Shown: piece after piece, positions 52,179-60,993 of the stretch
How positions within the stretch are numbered: position 1 is the stretch's first letter
Layout of the letters: each line of letters begins with the position of its first letter
Assembly (NCBI GenBank): GCA_016929595.1
Contig: JAFGIN010000159.1
Location: forward strand, 1-64,000
Direction of reading: 5' to 3'
From: Chitinispirillaceae bacterium
GTDB lineage: Bacteria; Fibrobacterota; Chitinivibrionia; Chitinivibrionales; Chitinispirillaceae
DNA length: 64,000 nt
Position numbers and translations under genes: made by a program
Notes under the pieces: model-generated
What the model saw: only the letters and a program-made list of their open reading frames with translations
Databases searched by the model: none
Told to the model about the DNA's origin: nothing

Positions 52179-52769
52179 ATGAATGAGATTCAAGAGAAAA
52201 GGATGCGGGATTACTTTATCGAAGCGGCCAAAGATCTGATTCGAGGCGAGGGGCTTATTGTTGTAAGTGCACGATCTGTTGCAGAGAGAGCGGGTTATTC
52301 GTATGCAACTTTATACAACTATTTTAAGGATATACGGGACCTGATATTCTGTTGTGTTGAAGATTTTCTGGAGGAGTGTAGTGGTTTTGTAACAGATTAT
52401 GCAAATGATTCCAAAAGGGGGGAAGAGCATCTCAAAGCGGTGAGTTGCGGGTATTGTAATTTTTTTATACAGTATCCGGGGATTTACGAGTTGTTGTTTC
52501 ACCAGAAGGCATCTTCTATTTCGACTGCTAATTCAAGATTTGAGAAGATTGCTGGATTTTTCAATGGGTTAACAACAGAAGACTGGCAGTCGATTGGTGG
52601 TCGGAGTGGCAGTGGGCTTGAAAGTATGGAGATTAAGAAACAGAAATTTCATTCATTAGCAGTTCATGGTCTGCTGTTGCTATATCTCAACAACAGGGAT
52701 GTTTCTGATTACAGCAGTATAATACAGACTGTTAAGGATTTGACTGATTCTGCAATTAATCTTAGTTGA
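52179..52769 (+). CDS. TetR/AcrR-family transcriptional regulator
   Basis: ATG 52179 is preceded by GGGAG and gives 196 aa. The N-terminal HTH reads YFIEAAKDLIRGEGLIVVSARSVAERAGYSYATLYNYFKDIRDLI, classical for TetR; a frame running back to 52101 adds a spurious hydrophobic segment. The C-terminal helical ligand domain has YCNFFIQYPGIYELLFHQKA. It probably represses itself or a neighbour in response to a small molecule. No efflux gene adjoins it. Confidence 0.88.
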   Translation: MNEIQEKRMRDYFIEAAKDLIRGEGLIVVSARSVAERAGYSYATLYNYFKDIRDLIFCCVEDFLEECSGFVTDYANDSKRGEEHLKAVSCGYCNFFIQYPGIYELLFHQKASSISTANSRFEKIAGFFNGLTTEDWQSIGGRSGSGLESMEIKKQKFHSLAVHGLLLLYLNNRDVSDYSSIIQTVKDLTDSAINLS

Positions 52770-52782
52770 TTTTTAAATGTTT

Positions 52783-53181
52783 TTACTGTCCAGTGGAATC
52801 GAAGTTATAGAGATAAAACAGTATCAGTGGAGGCATGCCGGGCATCTGTTCAAGTAAACAGATGTTCATTCGCAGCAGCGTAACGATGTGGTTTTCAAAT
52901 GTGTATGGAAGGGTATATTTTCGGGATGCTGATGGGGATGTGCAGAGTGTGGCTAGAATAGAGCGAAGTTGCGGGGTATCCCATTGTCTGTTGGATATTT
53001 CAAACAGGGGTACTCCAGCGGTTTGGGATGGTTGCAGATGGAATATCCGGTAGAACGATGCGTTAGCTGTAACGAGATGAAATGTATCGTCAATAATGAA
53101 CATTGCAGAGGAGATGGTGTTGACAATACATTCCGCGATAGCTGCTTTTTCAGATCTGCTCATAAGAATTTTTTTTGACAT
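52783..53181 (-). CDS. Stand-alone PAS-domain protein
   Basis: The 132-aa protein is essentially one PAS domain: IVNTISSAMFIIDDTFHLVTANASFYRIFHLQ, then GVPLFEISNRQWDTPQLRSIL, and a terminal strand pair VTLLRMNICLLEQ and PPLILFYLYNFD. There is no output domain, so it may sense a ligand and act through partner contact, as PAS-only proteins do. It is convergent with the TetR gene, 13 bp apart. Confidence 0.75.
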   Translation of the reverse strand: MSKKILMSRSEKAAIAECIVNTISSAMFIIDDTFHLVTANASFYRIFHLQPSQTAGVPLFEISNRQWDTPQLRSILATLCTSPSASRKYTLPYTFENHIVTLLRMNICLLEQMPGMPPLILFYLYNFDSTGQ

Positions 53182-53460
53182 AGGGCAGGTTTTGTTTCAG
53201 GTGATCAGGATGCACAGTTATCTGAATAACGGAACTTAAAGCAATAACTATGCCTTTCTATTGAGGATAATGGTTTGATTGGTAGAAGAATCACCATCTT
53301 GTGTATTTTCCTTCTTTGTGGCAGGAGTTAGCGTATATTTATGGTTGAGTGTTATTTTTTATTTTTTTGCTCGTAACAGTGTTGCGGCTTTTGTATAATT
53401 TCATGATACGAATTCTGCATTGAGTTTCATATCTGAAAAATGGGTGGTCATTTTTTTAAA

Positions 53461-54300
53461 ATGTATATTAAATGTTGGGGTTCCAGGGGACAAATTCCCG
53501 TAAGTGGTGCTGAATACAACAAATTTGGTGGAGATACAACCTGCATTGAAGTTGAAGCATCATCAGGTGACACAGTGATTATCGATGCCGGGAGCGGAAT
53601 TCGTCATCTCGGGCGAAAATTATTAAATTCAAAAAAAAAATCAGTTCATTTGATTTTTACGCATCTGCACCTTGATCATATTCTTGGATTCCCTTTTTTT
53701 GGACCCATTTATCAGAGAGGGTATTCGATAACAATTTATGGGTGTCCATTTAAGGGCATCGATTTTAAGGATTCGCTAAACGGGATGATGCAGGCACCCT
53801 ATTTTCCAGTAGATCTGAAAAACCTGCCTGCAAAGTTAAAATTTAAAAATATTTCGAACAGAACACTACGAATCGGGTCACTAAGAGTACACCCGATCTC
53901 ATTAAATCATCCCAATGGTGGAATTGGTTTTCGAATAGAAGAGAATGGCAAGGCGTTTGTTTTTTTAACTGATAATGAGTTGGGATATGATCTTCCGGGT
54001 AATCAGCCGTTTGATTATTATGTCGAATCTGCAAAAGGGGCGGATCTGCTTATTCACGACGCAGAGTTTGACAAAGAAGAGTATCTTAAATTCAAGGCCT
54101 GGGGTCATTCGATGTATGCAGAGGCTGTTAAGCTTGCGGTTGAGAGCGGTGTTAAACGGCTGGGGTTGTTTCATATCAACAATATGCGTACCGACAGTCA
54201 GGTCGATTCCATGGTGAGGGATGCCTGCAGGCTGGTAGCGAAAACTGGAAAAAAAATGGAATGTTTTGCTGTCGGGTGCGGGTTTGAGCTGAAGTTGTAA
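53461..54300 (+). CDS. MBL-fold metallohydrolase
   Basis: From ATG 53461 (279 aa) the product begins YIKCWGSRGQIPVSG, the usual start in this family; ATG 53440 adds seven residues. The zinc motif is THLHLDHILG, with later ligands at LNHPNGG, LTDNE and the final HINNM. It is closest in pattern to the RNase Z-like or phosphodiesterase-like WGSRG group (cyclic-nucleotide or phosphoester hydrolases). Substrate unknown. It precedes the sigma factor gene by 107 bp on the same strand. Confidence 0.88.
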   Translation: MYIKCWGSRGQIPVSGAEYNKFGGDTTCIEVEASSGDTVIIDAGSGIRHLGRKLLNSKKKSVHLIFTHLHLDHILGFPFFGPIYQRGYSITIYGCPFKGIDFKDSLNGMMQAPYFPVDLKNLPAKLKFKNISNRTLRIGSLRVHPISLNHPNGGIGFRIEENGKAFVFLTDNELGYDLPGNQPFDYYVESAKGADLLIHDAEFDKEEYLKFKAWGHSMYAEAVKLAVESGVKRLGLFHINNMRTDSQVDSMVRDACRLVAKTGKKMECFAVGCGFELKL

Positions 54301-54331
54301 TCTTTGCTCACAAGATTAGTTTAATCACTAG

Positions 54332-54360
54332 TTGAAATGTTTAATGGAATTTTGTATTTT
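54332..54360 (+). promoter_or_regulatory. Candidate promoter of the primary-like sigma gene
   Basis: TTGAAA (54332-54337) and TATTTT (54355-54360) are 17 bp apart, about 48 bp before the sigma factor ATG. A small hairpin with T-run (ATCAC at 54363-54367, GTGAT at 54376-54380, then seven Ts) overlaps the predicted start and may terminate the MBL gene transcript. Confidence 0.4.
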
Positions 54361-54407
54361 TTATCACTTTTTCAGGTGATTTTTTTCATTCAGGGTGAAA
54401 GTAGCGT

Positions 54408-55256
54408 ATGGATCGTTCACAGTTTATTCCAGATGAAGGGTCACTGGCGCTCTATCTCAGAGAGATAGGGAAAAATCGCAGTCTGACTTTGGAAGAAGAG
54501 TCAAAACTTGCGGTAAAAATTCGTCAGGGAGATCGTAAAGCACTGGAAGTATTAGTCAAAGCAAATTTGCGTTTTGTAGTTAGTGTTGCCCGTAATTATC
54601 AAAATCAGGGTTTACCTCTGAACGATTTGATCAATGAAGGGAATCTTGGTTTGATTCGTGCGGCCAGGCGATTTGATGAAAAGAAGAATTTCAAATTTAT
54701 TTCGTACGCAGTCTGGTGGATTCGTCAGGCGATTCTTCAGGCTCTGGCGGAGCAGTCACGTATTATTAAACTACCATTGAACCGTGTTGGTGCGATTCAT
54801 AAGATCGGAAAGGTTCAGAGCAAGCTCGAGCAGAAATATCATAGACTGCCTAATGTTGAGGAACTGGCTGCGGAACTTGATCTTGATGAGAATGAGATCA
54901 AGGAGACGATTAAAATCGGTAATACCCACATGTCTCTGGATGCGCCATTACAACAGGGTGAGGATTCCCGCCTGATCGATGTTCTTCAGGACGAATTCCA
55001 GGAGTTGCCAGATAATGGTTTGATGGAAATATCTCTTCAGGAAGAGGTGAACCACACGTTAAACACTTTGAGTGAACGTGAAAAAGAGGTTGTTCGTCTC
55101 TATTTTGGCATAGGTGAGGAGACATCCCATACGTTGGAAGAGATTGGACAGCGGTTCAATCTTACACGGGAGCGTGCTCGTCAGATAAAAGAAAAGGCTT
55201 TGCGTCGTTTGAAACATGCATCCCGGAGTAAGAAACTGATTACGTATCGTTCCTGA
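54408..55256 (+). CDS. rpoD: Sigma-70 family factor, short primary/group 1-2 type
   Basis: The 282-aa protein starts directly with region 1.2 ([23 protein letters not shown]) and lacks region 1.1. It has region 2 ([68 protein letters not shown]), region 3 and region 4 ([28 protein letters not shown]). This layout is that of the primary sigma of Bacteroidetes and Chlorobi. It could instead be an RpoS-like paralogue; another longer RpoD elsewhere in the genome would decide. Confidence 0.85.
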   Translation: MDRSQFIPDEGSLALYLREIGKNRSLTLEEESKLAVKIRQGDRKALEVLVKANLRFVVSVARNYQNQGLPLNDLINEGNLGLIRAARRFDEKKNFKFISYAVWWIRQAILQALAEQSRIIKLPLNRVGAIHKIGKVQSKLEQKYHRLPNVEELAAELDLDENEIKETIKIGNTHMSLDAPLQQGEDSRLIDVLQDEFQELPDNGLMEISLQEEVNHTLNTLSEREKEVVRLYFGIGEETSHTLEEIGQRFNLTRERARQIKEKALRRLKHASRSKKLITYRS

Positions 55257-55527
55257 TTAGTATTTTTTTAAAAAGTGCTATTTTCAGGTAAATATGATTC
55301 ATGAAACATCACGATTTCGGGATGAATTCTGAATTTTTGCTTCTGGTCAGTTACAAATAAAGGCATTTTTTAAGTTCTTATGACAAAACACAAAAAAACA
55401 CGACACAATTGATATGTTTTTCTTTTATATTTAAAAGACGGCCCGCCAGGAGAATGTTTTCGGTTAAGAGGGCCCGATATTTTCAGCTTCAATTATGTTT
55501 TCAGTTTTTCCCTTATAGGGAGGGGAT

Positions 55528-55869
55528 ATGAAAAGAGTGTCTGTCAGGATCTTTCTGTTAATAGCATTTTGTTTCTGCTTTTTCTCTGTATATGCGTCAG
55601 AAATGGAAGACAATCAAAAAATTAAGTCAGAGAAAGGTGTTTTTACACCTCAAAAGTATTCTTCGAAAAAGGATATGGCTTTTATTTCTGTGATGGGCAG
55701 CCGGCCCGATTCAAAAGCACTTCAGGGGTTCCAGCGTGCGGTTCTCTATAATGCACAGGGAGTGCTGATAAAAAAAGTTGATATCAGTTCAGATTCCATA
55801 TACTCTCTGGATAAGATGCTTCAGGAAAACAAAACCAGAGGGCCGCTATTCATTAAAATGATTCGGTGA
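55528..55869 (+). CDS. Small secreted protein resembling a free-standing sorting-domain fold
   Basis: The 113-aa product follows a strong SD (AGGGAGGGG) and has a signal peptide (FLLIAFCFCFFSVYA). The C-terminal half (AVLYNAQGVLIKKVDISSDS, YSLDKMLQENK, GPLFIKMIR) resembles the strands of Por/T9SS C-terminal domains but without a passenger protein. Function unknown. It stands alone behind the sigma factor gene, after a 270-bp gap with a GC-rich inverted motif (GGCCC near 55441, GGGCCC near 55471). Confidence 0.55.
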   Translation: MKRVSVRIFLLIAFCFCFFSVYASEMEDNQKIKSEKGVFTPQKYSSKKDMAFISVMGSRPDSKALQGFQRAVLYNAQGVLIKKVDISSDSIYSLDKMLQENKTRGPLFIKMIR

Positions 55870-56142
55870 TTGCAATACTGAGGTAACGGTCGAAACATCA
55901 GAGTGATTGGGCCGTACTTTCTTTTATGTGTTTCATCAAAATCTCATTTCGGGCTCTGTTCATCCCTTTTAAAATCTCCAGATTTAAAATTAATTCGGGA
56001 CTTTTAGATGTTTCGGTTTCCGTGCTGGGTACATCTATGTACACTTTTTTTGAAAGATTACATTTTTAAAGACAAAACGTTTTATTGTATGGTATTATAG
56101 TAAAGAATACTAAAAATGTTAAGTCTTTCAGGGACTTTTATA

Positions 56143-57375
56143 ATGCAGTTAGAAGAAAATACGGGTGCGATTCCATTGAATCGCTATTCGGTTGTATTTA
56201 ATGATATGGAGTATCATTACAATACTTTACTGGATACTGTTCCGGGAATTGTTTATACATTGGATGAAAAAGGCCATTTCACCTATATCAGCGGTAATGT
56301 TGAATCATCACTGGGGTATTCACTCAACGATCTGATCGGTCGTCATTTTAGCTATATAGTTTCTCCAGAAGATATGTATACGGTGAGCAGGGACCATATA
56401 CTGCCACGATTTGCTGGAGTTACTACCGGTACAGATAAGTCTCCCAAGTTATTTGATGAGCGCAGGACAACAGATCGTAAAACAAGTAGTTTAACTGTTC
56501 GTCTGCGTTCCCGATCGAAATTGGGGGGTAACGGTAAGCAATCTCTTCTGGAAGAGAAATTTGTCAGCTGTAGAGTTAATTCATCAGGACAATATTTAAA
56601 AAAGGACGATTCAACACGGTTTTGTGGAACGGTAGGGTTTATTTTCGATATAGTTCCTGATAATTCGATGGCTGGGACACTGGAATCCCGAAAGCGTTAT
56701 AACGCTCTGGATCTCCTTGCTCATGCGCTTGCGCATGCGTTTAGTAATGTATTCACTGGAATTTACGGAAATCTTCAGTTGATGGAGATGCAGCTCAAAG
56801 GAAAAAACAGTTGTGCAGGGAATATTGAGGCGATCAAGCACAGTATTGAAAATGCAATTTCTCTGATAAAGCAGGTAACAAAATCTCTTTCTGCGCCGGT
56901 AGTAAAAAAAGGGGCTGGTACAATTTGTGATTTAGTTTCAGAGATTGCAATGGAGACGTTGAAATGTTCCGGACAGCATTTTGAAATAAGTAATGTTGAT
57001 GATCTATGGGAAGTTGGAGCTGATCCGGATTATGTACGACACATTTTTCGATCGATATTTTTTCATATCAGCAGCACAGCTTCGAATAAAGCGGTTGTTT
57101 CGATTAACGTAAAAAATTATGATGGGTTGCAGTCTGAGCTGCTTCGTCAGGATTGCAAATACATAAAAACAGAGATATGTTTTAAGGTCAAAGAGGTACA
57201 GGTTGAGGGGGTTTCGGTATTGAACGGACACACCCGTGCTCTTGACAAGATAGCTTCAATGGCGTTGAATTATGCTTTGCTTAAAAAAATCGGTGGTACG
57301 GTTGAGGTATCAGGCGAAGGGGTTGGTGCTGTGGTCAACCTGTTGCTTCCATCTAGTCAGCCGGTGAGCTTCTGA
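56143..57375 (+). CDS. PAS-containing degenerate histidine-kinase-like protein
   Basis: ATG 56143 has AGGGA eight bases upstream (410 aa); ATG 56116 is the longer alternative. A PAS domain (LDTVPGIVYTLDEKGHFTYISGNVESSLGYSLNDLIGRHF) is followed by a DHp-like helix with a possible phospho-His (HALAHAFSNVFTGIYGNLQLM). The ATP-binding part is eroded. The N-box Asn is not seen at FRSIFFHISSTA, and the G-boxes are reduced to ALLKKIGGTVEVSGEGVGAVVNLLLP. It is therefore likely a pseudokinase or phosphotransfer protein rather than an active kinase. The rplM operon begins directly downstream. Confidence 0.7.
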   Translation: MQLEENTGAIPLNRYSVVFNDMEYHYNTLLDTVPGIVYTLDEKGHFTYISGNVESSLGYSLNDLIGRHFSYIVSPEDMYTVSRDHILPRFAGVTTGTDKSPKLFDERRTTDRKTSSLTVRLRSRSKLGGNGKQSLLEEKFVSCRVNSSGQYLKKDDSTRFCGTVGFIFDIVPDNSMAGTLESRKRYNALDLLAHALAHAFSNVFTGIYGNLQLMEMQLKGKNSCAGNIEAIKHSIENAISLIKQVTKSLSAPVVKKGAGTICDLVSEIAMETLKCSGQHFEISNVDDLWEVGADPDYVRHIFRSIFFHISSTASNKAVVSINVKNYDGLQSELLRQDCKYIKTEICFKVKEVQVEGVSVLNGHTRALDKIASMALNYALLKKIGGTVEVSGEGVGAVVNLLLPSSQPVSF

Positions 57376-57399
57376 ATAAGACAATATTTTAAACAATTG

Positions 57400-57429
57400 T
57401 TGACTTCACCCGCACAAATTAACTATATT
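57400..57429 (+). promoter_or_regulatory. Promoter of the rplM operon
   Basis: TTGACT (57400-57405) and TATATT (57424-57429), 18 bp apart, lie about 48 bp before the rplM ATG. Both hexamers are close to the sigma-70 consensus, as expected for a strongly expressed ribosomal protein operon. Confidence 0.65.
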
Positions 57430-57476
57430 CAACAGACTTATTTTAAAAGCATTTAAATGATGGGGATAGGACTATC

Positions 57477-57905
57477 ATGAAGACGGTTGTAGTAAACAAA
57501 GAAACAATTAAGCGTGAATGGTTGGTTGTAGATGCTGCCGATCAGACATTGGGTAGACTTGCATCTAAGATAGCGCAGATGCTGATTGGAAAAGGGAAAA
57601 CAGCATATTCACCAAACCAGGATCATGGGGATTACATTGTAGTTCTCAATTCCGATAAGGTAAAATTAACCGGTACTAAAGCTGAGACTAAAGAATATTT
57701 CAGACATTCTCACTATGCTGGTGGTGATAAATACAGATCTTTTAAAGAACAGATGGCATTGGACTCAACCAGAGTAATTGAGCATGCAGTTCATGGTATG
57801 GTGCCGAAAAATGCACGTGGCAGGGCAATCATGAGAAAGCTCCATGTGTATTCAGGTACGACGCATCCGCATACTGCACAGCAGCCAAAATCGATATCAA
57901 TATAA
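57477..57905 (+). CDS. rplM: 50S ribosomal protein L13
   Basis: The 142-aa protein matches L13 along its length (WLVVDAADQTLGRLASKIAQMLIGKGK, DYIVVLNSDKVKLTGTK, AVHGMVPKNARGRAIMRKLHVYSGTTHPHTAQQP). It is an early-assembly protein of the large subunit. First gene of the operon, followed by rpsI in the usual order. Confidence 0.98.
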   Translation: MKTVVVNKETIKREWLVVDAADQTLGRLASKIAQMLIGKGKTAYSPNQDHGDYIVVLNSDKVKLTGTKAETKEYFRHSHYAGGDKYRSFKEQMALDSTRVIEHAVHGMVPKNARGRAIMRKLHVYSGTTHPHTAQQPKSISI

Positions 57906-57936
57906 TTTACCGAATATATTTAAGGAGCTGGTCATT

Positions 57937-58326
57937 TTGGAGAACAGATATTCTGCGACCGGAAGAAGGAAGAATGCAATCGCAACGGTCATTATCCGCC
58001 AGGGAAAAGGTGATCGACTGGTTAATGGCAAAGCGATTAAGGAATACTTGAAAAGTGACGTCCTGGTTCAGGATGTTGAACAGCCATTACAAAAACTGCA
58101 GGCTGCCGAGCTTTTCGACGTGATGGTGAGTGTACGTGGCGGAGGCTTGAGCGGACAATCTGGTGCAATGAGACTTGGTATTGCACGTGCACTGGCACAA
58201 ATCAGTGAGGAAAATCGAAAAACGCTTCGGAAAAGTGGTTTACTCACACGTGACTCCCGCGTTGTTGAACGTAAGAAATATGGTCAGGCGGGTGCCCGCA
58301 GACGATTTCAATTCTCAAAACGTTAG
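57937..58326 (+). CDS. rpsI: 30S ribosomal protein S9
   Basis: The start is TTG 57937, nine bases after AAGGAG; the first residues ENRYSATGRRKNAIATVII are the expected N-terminus and the 129-aa length is normal. Longer in-frame starts would overlap rplM. The C-terminal GQAGARRRFQFSKR tail, which contacts P-site tRNA, is intact. The TTG start may lower its expression. Confidence 0.97.
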   Translation: MENRYSATGRRKNAIATVIIRQGKGDRLVNGKAIKEYLKSDVLVQDVEQPLQKLQAAELFDVMVSVRGGGLSGQSGAMRLGIARALAQISEENRKTLRKSGLLTRDSRVVERKKYGQAGARRRFQFSKR

Positions 58327-58363
58327 TTTTTATTTTTTATTTTATACAAAAACACACAGTATG

Positions 58364-58408
58364 AGCGAAAAAAGGGTGCTGTCCTTGTCAGGACGGTATT
58401 TTTTCGCT
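58364..58408 (+). promoter_or_regulatory. Hairpin leader upstream of rpsB
   Basis: AGCGAAAAAA (58364-58373) pairs perfectly with TTTTTTCGCT (58399-58408); an inner CTGTCC/GGACGG stem extends it. No T-run follows, so a terminator is unlikely. A second small hairpin GGGT/ACCC lies just before the SD AAGGAG. The position suggests autogenous control of rpsB-tsf by S2, as in other bacteria, but with a structure I do not recognise. Confidence 0.5.
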
Positions 58409-58452
58409 ATGAATGCTGTGGGTGTCCAACCCAATTTATTTAAGGAGCTTTT

Positions 58453-59289
58453 ATGTCTTTGGTTACGTTACAGGATCTGCTTGAAGCAGGGACACATTTT
58501 GGTCATCAGACAAAACGCTGGAATCCAAAAATGAAGCGTTTTATTCTCTGCCCCAAAAATGGTATCTACATTATCGATCTCAACAAAACGGTCAGTTCGC
58601 TCGATAAGTTTATTGACTGCGTAAAAAAGGAAATTTCACGTGGTGGAAAAATCCTTTTTGTAGGTACAAAAAAGCAGCTCGGTGATTGCATCCGTGAGGA
58701 AGCTGAACGTTGCGGAATGCCCTATGTTACGGACCGCTGGCTTGGTGGAATGTTAACAAATTTCAAGACTATCCGTCAGAGCATTGCAAAACTCGACAAA
58801 ATCGAGAATATGGAAAAAGATGGAACTATCGAAGCGCTTCCGAAAAAAGAACGGGTGCTGCTTGGAAAGAGTAAAGCGAAACTGCTTTCTGTTTTGCAGG
58901 GTATCAGGACAATGCGCAAGTTGCCATCATTGATTTTTGTTGTTGATACAATCAAAGAGCATATTGCAATCGCTGAAGGTCGCCGTTTGCGTATACCTAT
59001 CGGAGCAATTGTTGATACTAACTGTGATCCTGATGCAGTTGATTTTCCGATTCCCGGAAATGATGATGCTATCAAATCTGTCCAATTGATCACCCGGGCT
59101 GTTTCTGATGCGATTCTGGAGCTTGGTGCTTCAATTTCTGCAGAAGAAGCTGCTGAAGCTTTGGCTGAGTCCGTAAAGGCTGCAGAAGCTCTTGAGGGTG
59201 AAGAGAGTGAAGAAGTGTCAGAGGAGAACAAGGCCAAAAAACGCAAAGTGGTACACAAGAAAGTTGTTAAAAATACAGAAGAGGACTGA
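58453..59289 (+). CDS. rpsB: 30S ribosomal protein S2
   Basis: The 278-aa protein has the S2 landmarks: LLEAGTHFGHQTKRWNPKM, YIIDLNKTV, VTDRWLGGMLTNFKTI and IPIGAIVDTNCDPD. The last 40 residues are a charged, low-complexity tail (EALEGEESEEVSEENKAKK) longer than in E. coli. SD AAGGAGC is good. Cotranscribed with tsf. Confidence 0.98.
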   Translation: MSLVTLQDLLEAGTHFGHQTKRWNPKMKRFILCPKNGIYIIDLNKTVSSLDKFIDCVKKEISRGGKILFVGTKKQLGDCIREEAERCGMPYVTDRWLGGMLTNFKTIRQSIAKLDKIENMEKDGTIEALPKKERVLLGKSKAKLLSVLQGIRTMRKLPSLIFVVDTIKEHIAIAEGRRLRIPIGAIVDTNCDPDAVDFPIPGNDDAIKSVQLITRAVSDAILELGASISAEEAAEALAESVKAAEALEGEESEEVSEENKAKKRKVVHKKVVKNTEED

Positions 59290-59309
59290 TTCTCCTGACT
59301 TTTTGGAAT

Positions 59310-59328
59310 GGAACCGCACAACGGTTCC
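59310..59328 (+). promoter_or_regulatory. Hairpin between rpsB and tsf
   Basis: GGAACCG and CGGTTCC form a perfect 7-bp stem with a CACAA loop, without a T-run. Hairpins here are known in other bacteria to adjust the S2/EF-Ts ratio by partial termination or RNA processing; the effect here is inference. Confidence 0.45.
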
Positions 59329-59378
59329 TCACTATTTCAGTGTCAGGACATGATCGATTATAAAAAGGAGATAACAAA

Positions 59379-60260
59379 ATGGAAATAACTGCTGCAGTAG
59401 TCAAAGAGTTGCGTGAAAAAACAGGCCTTGGAATGATGGACTGTAAAAAAGCGCTCGCTGAAGCAAATGGTGATATGCAGTTAGCAATTGAAAATCTTCG
59501 TAAAACAGGTCTGGCAACAGCGGCTAAAAGAGCTGGAAAGTCAGCAAAAGAAGGCAAAGTTACCGTCGTTACCGACACAGACTGTGCAATTATTTATGAA
59601 GTGAATTCCGAGACTGATTTTGTTGCCCGCAATGATGACTTTGTTGCATTTGTCGATACTCTGGGTAAAGTGCTTCTCAAAGGAAAGCCAGAGAATATCG
59701 ATGCCGCACTGGATTTAAAATCTGAAGAGTTCGGTAATATAACAATTGCAAGTAAAGTTACTGAACTTATCGGCAAAATTGGCGAAAAAATTTCGTTCCG
59801 CCGCTATAACAAGATTGTTGCCGATGGTGGTACACAGAAAATTTTTACGTATACTCACGGTAATGGTAAAATCGGTGTAGCGGTGAAACTTGCCGCAGAT
59901 AAAACGTCTGTTCTTAGCAGTGAAGAATTTGCCGCGCTGGGAAAAGATATTGCCATGCAGATTGCAGCTGCAAATCCGATAGCTGCTAATATCAAAGATA
60001 TATCCGAGAGCGTTATTGCAAAAGAAAAAGAGATCTACTACACTCAGGCTCAGACTTCAGGAAAACCCGAAAAAATCTGGGATAAGATTGTTGATGGGAA
60101 ACTTGATAAATTTTTCCAGGAAGTAGTTCTCGTTCAGCAGAATTTTATTAAAAATCCAGATATAACCATTACTGAACGTATCAACGAAGTCGAAAAAGCA
60201 ACTGGCGCAAAAATCGGTGTCGACAGCTTTTTCAGAATTGAACTTGGTACAGAGGAATAA
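59379..60260 (+). CDS. tsf: Elongation factor Ts
   Basis: The 293-aa protein has the EF-Ts UBA-like start (AAVVKELREKTGLGMMDCKKALAEANGD) and the EF-Tu-binding SETDFVARNDDF motif. It exchanges GDP for GTP on EF-Tu. SD AAGGAG precedes the ATG. The gene is in its usual place between rpsB and pyrH. Confidence 0.98.
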   Translation: MEITAAVVKELREKTGLGMMDCKKALAEANGDMQLAIENLRKTGLATAAKRAGKSAKEGKVTVVTDTDCAIIYEVNSETDFVARNDDFVAFVDTLGKVLLKGKPENIDAALDLKSEEFGNITIASKVTELIGKIGEKISFRRYNKIVADGGTQKIFTYTHGNGKIGVAVKLAADKTSVLSSEEFAALGKDIAMQIAAANPIAANIKDISESVIAKEKEIYYTQAQTSGKPEKIWDKIVDGKLDKFFQEVVLVQQNFIKNPDITITERINEVEKATGAKIGVDSFFRIELGTEE

Positions 60261-60274
60261 GTCGGGATCTGCCA

Positions 60275-60988
60275 ATGGCGACAACCTATAAAAGAGTACT
60301 GCTTAAGTTATCCGGTGAGGTTCTTGCCGGTACAAAGGGTTCAGGGATAGATCCGGAAGTTACACGAAGGATCGTATCAGAAATCGCTGAAGTTGTAAAA
60401 AGTGGTGTCGAGGTCGGTATTGTTGTCGGTGGTGGTAATTTTATCCGTGGTGCAACTGCAGAAGGTGTATCACGGGTTGCTGGCGATACTATGGGGATGC
60501 TGGCGACGGTGATTAACTCACTGGCGATCAAATCATTTCTTAACAGTGCTGGTATTGCTGCGGATGTACTGACTGCGGTGCATATTGACCGGGCGGGGGA
60601 ACTCTTTACTGCAGAAAGAGCATGTGAACTCTTAGCGCAGAAACATGTTGTGATCATTGGTGGTGGAACCGGAAATCCATTCTTTACTACAGATACAGCG
60701 GCAGCATTACGCTGCGCTGAAATCGGGGCTGATGTCCTTTTGAAAGCGACAAAGGTTGATGGCATTTATGATTCAGATCCGGTAAAAAATCCTTCAGCCA
60801 GAAGGTTTGAGTCGATCACTCATGAGGATGCTCTTTCAAGAGGGCTGAAAGTCATGGATGCAACGGCTTTTTCGTTCTGTCTGGAACAAAACATCCCGAT
60901 TATCGTTTTCAAATTGCTTGGTGACAACAATTTCAGAAACTGTGTGAATGGAGAAACTGTTGGTACATTAGTAAAAACAGGAGGATGA
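60275..60988 (+). CDS. pyrH: UMP kinase
   Basis: The 237-aa protein carries KLSGEVLAG, VGGGNFIRG, GGGTGNPFFTTDTAAALRC and KATKVDGIYDSDP, all typical of the hexameric bacterial UMP kinase. It makes UDP from UMP and is allosterically controlled in other bacteria. Followed by frr with overlapping ribosome signals. Confidence 0.98.
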   Translation: MATTYKRVLLKLSGEVLAGTKGSGIDPEVTRRIVSEIAEVVKSGVEVGIVVGGGNFIRGATAEGVSRVAGDTMGMLATVINSLAIKSFLNSAGIAADVLTAVHIDRAGELFTAERACELLAQKHVVIIGGGTGNPFFTTDTAAALRCAEIGADVLLKATKVDGIYDSDPVKNPSARRFESITHEDALSRGLKVMDATAFSFCLEQNIPIIVFKLLGDNNFRNCVNGETVGTLVKTGG

Positions 60989-60993
60989 AAATT

